Below, piece by piece: positions 60,225 through 64,000 of a stretch of DNA of 64,000 nucleotides. Source of the stretch: Oscillospiraceae bacterium (GTDB lineage: Bacteria; Bacillota; Clostridia; Oscillospirales; Oscillospiraceae); assembly GCA_015067495.1 (NCBI GenBank), contig SVMI01000001.1, forward strand, positions 434,001 to 498,000. Direction: 5' to 3'. How positions within the stretch are numbered: the first letter of the stretch is position 1; each line of letters begins with the position of its first letter. The notes beneath the pieces were generated by a model that was not told the origin of the DNA, did no database searches, and worked only from the letters and a program-made list of their open reading frames with translations. A program made the translations under genes and the position numbers.

Positions 60225-62645
60225 ATGACAAAAATGACCGATATTTTATCCCTTTATGAGGATCTCCGCCTGCACAAGGGTGCTTTAAGCGGAGCGGAGG
60301 GATTTTTTGACTATCAGGCGCCGGACAGCATCCACAGCGAGGTTACCGCTTTCGCCTACGGCATCCGTGAAACCCAGAGCTGCGTCAGTCTGCGCCGCTG
60401 CCCCTGCACTAGCATGGTCACATTGGGCAAGGCAGAGCTGTCGCGCCGATTTTACATCAAGCTGAAGGCCTGCATCTTCAACTGGAGGGAGTACATCTGT
60501 CCTGTTGAGATCAGGATCAATGGGCAGCTTGCCTATCAGAATGATCGGGAATTTTTCGAAAATGTCAACCTTGGCTGGCCCGTAATCTACATTCCCATCG
60601 ATGGGACACTTCTGCAGGAGGGTGAAAACGAGATCACCTTGTCCCAAGGTAAATTTAACAGCCATCTGCTGGTCTCCAAGGTGGATCTGCTTTCTCTGCC
60701 GGAGATCAAGCCCCATCAGCAGCTGACCTACTGTCCCTCCGCCCGGTTGGGCGATGCGCTGACCCTTGCATTCCATGCGCCGGACAGATGCATTCCGACA
60801 GTTGACGCAGCTGCCTGCGAGGTGCTGAGCGTTGAACGCTCACCTCTATTCAAGGAGCAGGTTCTGGTGACCTTGAAGCTGACAGATCCCCGGGCGAAGG
60901 CGACGCTGCATTTCGGCAGGGAGGCGGTGGACGCCATCCTGCCGGAGCTGTTCCCCGCCGGCGTAGATATCTGCCTTGTGGGTATCGATTCCGACGACCA
61001 TCGCCACGACGATTCCGATGAAACCAACCGCATCATCAATATTTTCACCAACACCCATCTGGGTAACTATTTTCAGGCAAGACCCCAGCATGGCAGAAAT
61101 TTCTACGACCTCTCCTCGCCTAAGGTGTGGGAGCAGCGCATCCGCCACTTGATCGCATATCAGAAAAAGCTGAGTCTTTCCGACAGCGGAAATGTGATGG
61201 GCTTCCTGCCTGCCATGGCAGGTGACAGTTTTGTGGGCAAGCACCTGCATGAGCCGTACCTCTATTTCCAGCCCCTGTCCAGCCCGGAAATTTACAAATG
61301 GCTGCAGGAGTCGGAATCCTTCGGTCAGAGCAAGCGGGCGTTCTGTGATTACTTAAAGCAAAGCTATGAGGAAAGCCGTTCTGCCTATGGTCGTACCTCC
61401 GTCGGCTCTCCCAGTCTGCTGACCGCATACGAAGCGGCGATGGGCTTTGAACGGGTGACCGTCGAGCCGGTGTCCAATGTGAATTTACTGATCGCCGCCG
61501 TGCGGGGTGCTGCGCCGGAAATGTGGGGCGCACACGTGCCGACGGACTGGTATTTCGGCGAACCTCACGACCTGACCAAGGCGAGAAAATTCCTCACCGC
61601 TATGCAGATGCTCTATATTTTCGGCGCGGATTACATCTACCCCGAAAATGCGCTGTTCAAGACCAATGCCTTCTCCCGTACCGACTGGGATGATGAATTT
61701 CCCACAGTTTGCCGTACTTTCCAGCGTGATTTTTACGATTACGTGATCCGCAACCCCAGAGAGGGCGCGCTCAGGACGGAACTGGCGGTCATCTACGGCA
61801 ACAACGAATATTTTATGTGGCATCATGACAACCGCATGGCAGAGCTTCCTGAGGGCAACGACTGGGATCAAAGGCTCTGGGGCAAGTGGGAGGATTGCTC
61901 CCACCATAAGTGCTGGCGCGCCATCGATGCATGGCTGCCCGAGGGAGAGGATCAGCACAGTAAGCAAAATGTGCTGAATGTGAACCTCTTCAGCGGCACG
62001 CCCTACGGCATGGTGGATGTGGTTCCCTACGAAAAGGACTACAGCAAGTATAAGGCGATCGCACTTCTTGGCTGGAATACCTATGAAGAAGGCTTTGCCC
62101 GGAAAATCTATGACTATGTGGCGCAGGGCGGCACGGCGTTTGTCAGCTACTGCCACTTCAACAAAACAGATCGCAACGATCTGCCCATGACCTTTGAGCG
62201 CACCGAGGAGATCCGTCGCCTGATCGGAGATTGTGACGGGCAGATCCTCGAAAGCAACGGCTATTCCATTTGGGCAGGCGATATTTTCGATGCCGAGCCG
62301 CTGCTGTGTGAGCGAACCGGCAACGTAGTCGTATGGAGACGGGAAATCGGAGAAGGCACGCTTTATTTCGGCGGCTTTGCGGATTACCGCTGCACGGAGG
62401 AAAAGCTGGAGATCATGCAGGAAATTCTGCGCATGATAGCAGCCGAAACAGCGGAGGTCATATGCGATAATCCCAATGTCTGCTTCAGCCGCAGAGTGAC
62501 GGCGGAGGGCAAGCAGCGGCTGCACCTGATGGGTGTCTGTACCAACGGGAACGCTCCGCAGGCGTATACCCTGACCTTCCGGGACGGCAGAACCGTCAGC
62601 GGCAAAATTGCCCCGACTGAAATCGTCAAGGTCGAGGTTGGATAA
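60225..62645 (+). CDS. Putative glycoside hydrolase, family not recognised (806 aa)
   Basis: Soluble protein with a glycosidase-like layout: N-terminal beta-sandwich (about 1-200; IRINGQLAYQND, EGENEITL as in carbohydrate-binding or rhamnosidase N-domains), a central region that could be a TIM barrel (WGAHVPTDWYFGEPHDL, DYIYPENALF, VIYGNNEYFMWHH), a Rossmann-like unit (YKAIALLGWNTY ... YVAQGGTAFVSY) like the GATase domain of GH42 enzymes, and a final beta domain (TLYFGGFADYR ... TLTFRDGRTV). Glutamates in YPENA and GNNEYF are possible catalysts. No family could be named. GAAAGGAAG precedes the ATG. It lies 13 bases before the GH78 gene. Confidence 0.65.
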   Translation: MTKMTDILSLYEDLRLHKGALSGAEGFFDYQAPDSIHSEVTAFAYGIRETQSCVSLRRCPCTSMVTLGKAELSRRFYIKLKACIFNWREYICPVEIRINGQLAYQNDREFFENVNLGWPVIYIPIDGTLLQEGENEITLSQGKFNSHLLVSKVDLLSLPEIKPHQQLTYCPSARLGDALTLAFHAPDRCIPTVDAAACEVLSVERSPLFKEQVLVTLKLTDPRAKATLHFGREAVDAILPELFPAGVDICLVGIDSDDHRHDDSDETNRIINIFTNTHLGNYFQARPQHGRNFYDLSSPKVWEQRIRHLIAYQKKLSLSDSGNVMGFLPAMAGDSFVGKHLHEPYLYFQPLSSPEIYKWLQESESFGQSKRAFCDYLKQSYEESRSAYGRTSVGSPSLLTAYEAAMGFERVTVEPVSNVNLLIAAVRGAAPEMWGAHVPTDWYFGEPHDLTKARKFLTAMQMLYIFGADYIYPENALFKTNAFSRTDWDDEFPTVCRTFQRDFYDYVIRNPREGALRTELAVIYGNNEYFMWHHDNRMAELPEGNDWDQRLWGKWEDCSHHKCWRAIDAWLPEGEDQHSKQNVLNVNLFSGTPYGMVDVVPYEKDYSKYKAIALLGWNTYEEGFARKIYDYVAQGGTAFVSYCHFNKTDRNDLPMTFERTEEIRRLIGDCDGQILESNGYSIWAGDIFDAEPLLCERTGNVVVWRREIGEGTLYFGGFADYRCTEEKLEIMQEILRMIAAETAEVICDNPNVCFSRRVTAEGKQRLHLMGVCTNGNAPQAYTLTFRDGRTVSGKIAPTEIVKVEVG

Positions 62646-62658
62646 GGAGAAATTACGG

Positions 62659-64000
62659 ATGAAGCACGAAGATTTCTTTGGCAATGCCAAATGGCTGGAA
62701 GCAGAGGACGTCGTCCGCATTCCGCTGTTTCGCAAGACCTTTGAAGCGGGGAAAGTGAAAAAAGCCACCATCAACATCATCGGTCTGGGTGTGTTTGTGG
62801 GCTTTATTAACGGCAAGCGGATCAGTGAGGATCTGTTCGCGCCGCTGAATTCCGATTACCACTATCGCAGAATGGTGGTCAACGGCTATCCCTTTGAGGA
62901 AAAGCTGAATCACAGAATGTACGTCTGCCAATACGATGTGACAGATCTGATCTGCGAGGGCAAAAACGTTCTTGCGGTCAAGCTGGGTCCCGGCTGGTAT
63001 GCCAATTATGAGTGGGATGCCTACGGCAGAATGAAGCTGTGCTTCCGCCTGACCATTGAGGACGAAAACGGCATACACGAGGTGCTTTCCGACGAGACCG
63101 TCAAGTCCCGCAAGAGCCACGTCGTGGACTGTGATATGAACCGGGGCGAAAAGCAGCGCCACTATGCCTACCCGGACGGCTGGCTGTACGCGGATTTTGA
63201 CGACTCCTACTGGAACGACGTTGTCGTCGTGAAAACGCCGGAAACGGAATTTTATCTGCAGGATTGTCCTGCGGATCGGGAGATCCGTTCCATTCAGCCG
63301 AAGCTGATCTACGAAAACGGCAGCATCCGCCGCTATGACTGCGGCGAAAACATCAGCGGCTATGTGGTGCTGAAGGGCATTCAGGGTGTTTACGGCGACG
63401 TGACGGTGATCATGTCTGAGGAGCTTCTGCCCGACGGCACGCTGGATATGTACCGCAGCTTTGAGCAGACGGTGGCTTACAGCGTCAACCTGACCTACAA
63501 GCCGGAGTATAAGCCTTATTTTACATGGCAGGCATTCCGTTACTTTGAGGTACAGGGAAGAGCATTGGACGTGGATCGGGTGGTAGTCGTCCATGCGGAT
63601 GTGCCGGTCACATCCACCTTTTCGTCCAGCGAGCCGATCCTCAACTGGCTGAACGACGCTTATATCCGCACACAGCTTTGCAATATGCACATGGGCATCC
63701 CGTCGGATTGCCCCCATGTGGAGCGGCGCGGCTACACCGGCGACGGTCAGCTGACCTGCGAAACGGCGATGCTGATGCTGGACGCAAAGAAATTCTATAA
63801 AAAATGGATCGCGGACATCTCCGACTGTCAGGATAGGGTTTCCGGTCATGTGCAGTACACCGCGCCCTTTATCAACTCCGGCGGCGGGCCGGGTGGTTGG
63901 GGCTGCGCCATCATCGTTGTTCCCTATGCCTATTACAAGATCTACGGTGATGCAGAGCCCATGACGGAAATGTTCGATCAGATGCTCCATTACCTCGACT
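62659..64000 (+). CDS. GH78 alpha-L-rhamnosidase (partial, runs off the window)
   Basis: The first 447 codons are present and the frame is open to the window end. N-terminal beta domains (FRKTFEAGKVKKATI, GLGVFVGFINGKRI, GPGWYANYEWD) lead into the (alpha/alpha)6 barrel. The GH78 catalytic stretch is intact: SDCPHVERRGYTGDGQ holds Asp350, Glu355 and Asp362 at the family spacing (D-x4-E-x6-D). It removes terminal L-rhamnose from plant or bacterial glycans. No signal peptide, so it acts in the cytoplasm. ATG 62659 follows AAGGAGA and lies 13 bases after the putative glycosidase gene, as one operon. fucO upstream could process rhamnose-derived lactaldehyde. Confidence 0.87.
   Translation, partial: MKHEDFFGNAKWLEAEDVVRIPLFRKTFEAGKVKKATINIIGLGVFVGFINGKRISEDLFAPLNSDYHYRRMVVNGYPFEEKLNHRMYVCQYDVTDLICEGKNVLAVKLGPGWYANYEWDAYGRMKLCFRLTIEDENGIHEVLSDETVKSRKSHVVDCDMNRGEKQRHYAYPDGWLYADFDDSYWNDVVVVKTPETEFYLQDCPADREIRSIQPKLIYENGSIRRYDCGENISGYVVLKGIQGVYGDVTVIMSEELLPDGTLDMYRSFEQTVAYSVNLTYKPEYKPYFTWQAFRYFEVQGRALDVDRVVVVHADVPVTSTFSSSEPILNWLNDAYIRTQLCNMHMGIPSDCPHVERRGYTGDGQLTCETAMLMLDAKKFYKKWIADISDCQDRVSGHVQYTAPFINSGGGPGGWGCAIIVVPYAYYKIYGDAEPMTEMFDQMLHYLD

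Overview
The window looks like chromosomal DNA from a gut-dwelling Clostridia bacterium of the Oscillospiraceae/Ruminococcaceae type. This is inferred from strong AGGAGG ribosome sites, sigma-A promoters often carrying an extended -10 (TGCTATAAT), balanced G+C, short intergenic gaps with classical hairpin terminators, a bile-salt-hydrolase-like gene, fucO, several glycoside hydrolases and abundant lipoproteins. No tRNA, rRNA, CRISPR array, transposase or integrase was seen.

Layout. 0-10.4 kb is carbohydrate and small-molecule metabolism: an MglB-like sugar-binding lipoprotein, two GH2 glycosidases on opposite strands, a choloylglycine/penicillin-V hydrolase-family enzyme, a pair of amidohydrolase-fold proteins (the second without metal ligands) and an AlaA-like aminotransferase. 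10.5-22.6 kb is a single-strand surface polysaccharide operon: PglF/CapD-like dehydratase, Wzz-like co-polymerase, two glycosyltransferases (the first frameshifted), Wzy-like polymerase, Wzx-like flippase, and the CapE-CapF-CapG trio that makes UDP-N-acetyl-L-fucosamine, interrupted by a VanZ-like gene. 22.6-26.7 kb holds an MFS transporter, a Gfo/Idh/MocA oxidoreductase and fucO.

26.7-57.8 kb is the unusual part. Operon A (promoter 26755, terminator 34745) encodes a YkgJ-type cysteine-cluster protein, a TIR-domain protein, two large unrecognised proteins (743 and 786 aa), a ParA/MinD-like ATPase and a tandem-duplicated AdoMet-decarboxylase-like protein. Operon B (promoter 38797, terminator 52989) encodes an exported membrane-anchored vWA protein, an 1165-aa tubulin/FtsZ-like GTPase, a two-TM membrane protein, a 1734-aa membrane protein carrying a decayed helicase-like region, LIM-type zinc ribbon, DA1-like pseudo-peptidase and transglutaminase domain, and a small lipoprotein. 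Operon C (promoter 55343) encodes a membrane TrkA-N/RyR protein, a stand-alone RyR-domain protein and a small HTH protein. I infer that these form one membrane-associated, nucleotide-sensing, cytoskeletal or defence/stress system; this is the best candidate here for an undescribed system. Between A and B lies A+T-rich accessory DNA (secreted protein, small membrane protein) and a YidD/DUF4177-like pair on the minus strand. Between B and C lies a tandem family of related lipoproteins with long direct repeats.

57.8-64 kb returns to glycan catabolism: a GH20-like hexosaminidase, an RpiB/LacAB-family isomerase, a possible new glycosidase and a GH78 alpha-L-rhamnosidase cut off by the window edge.
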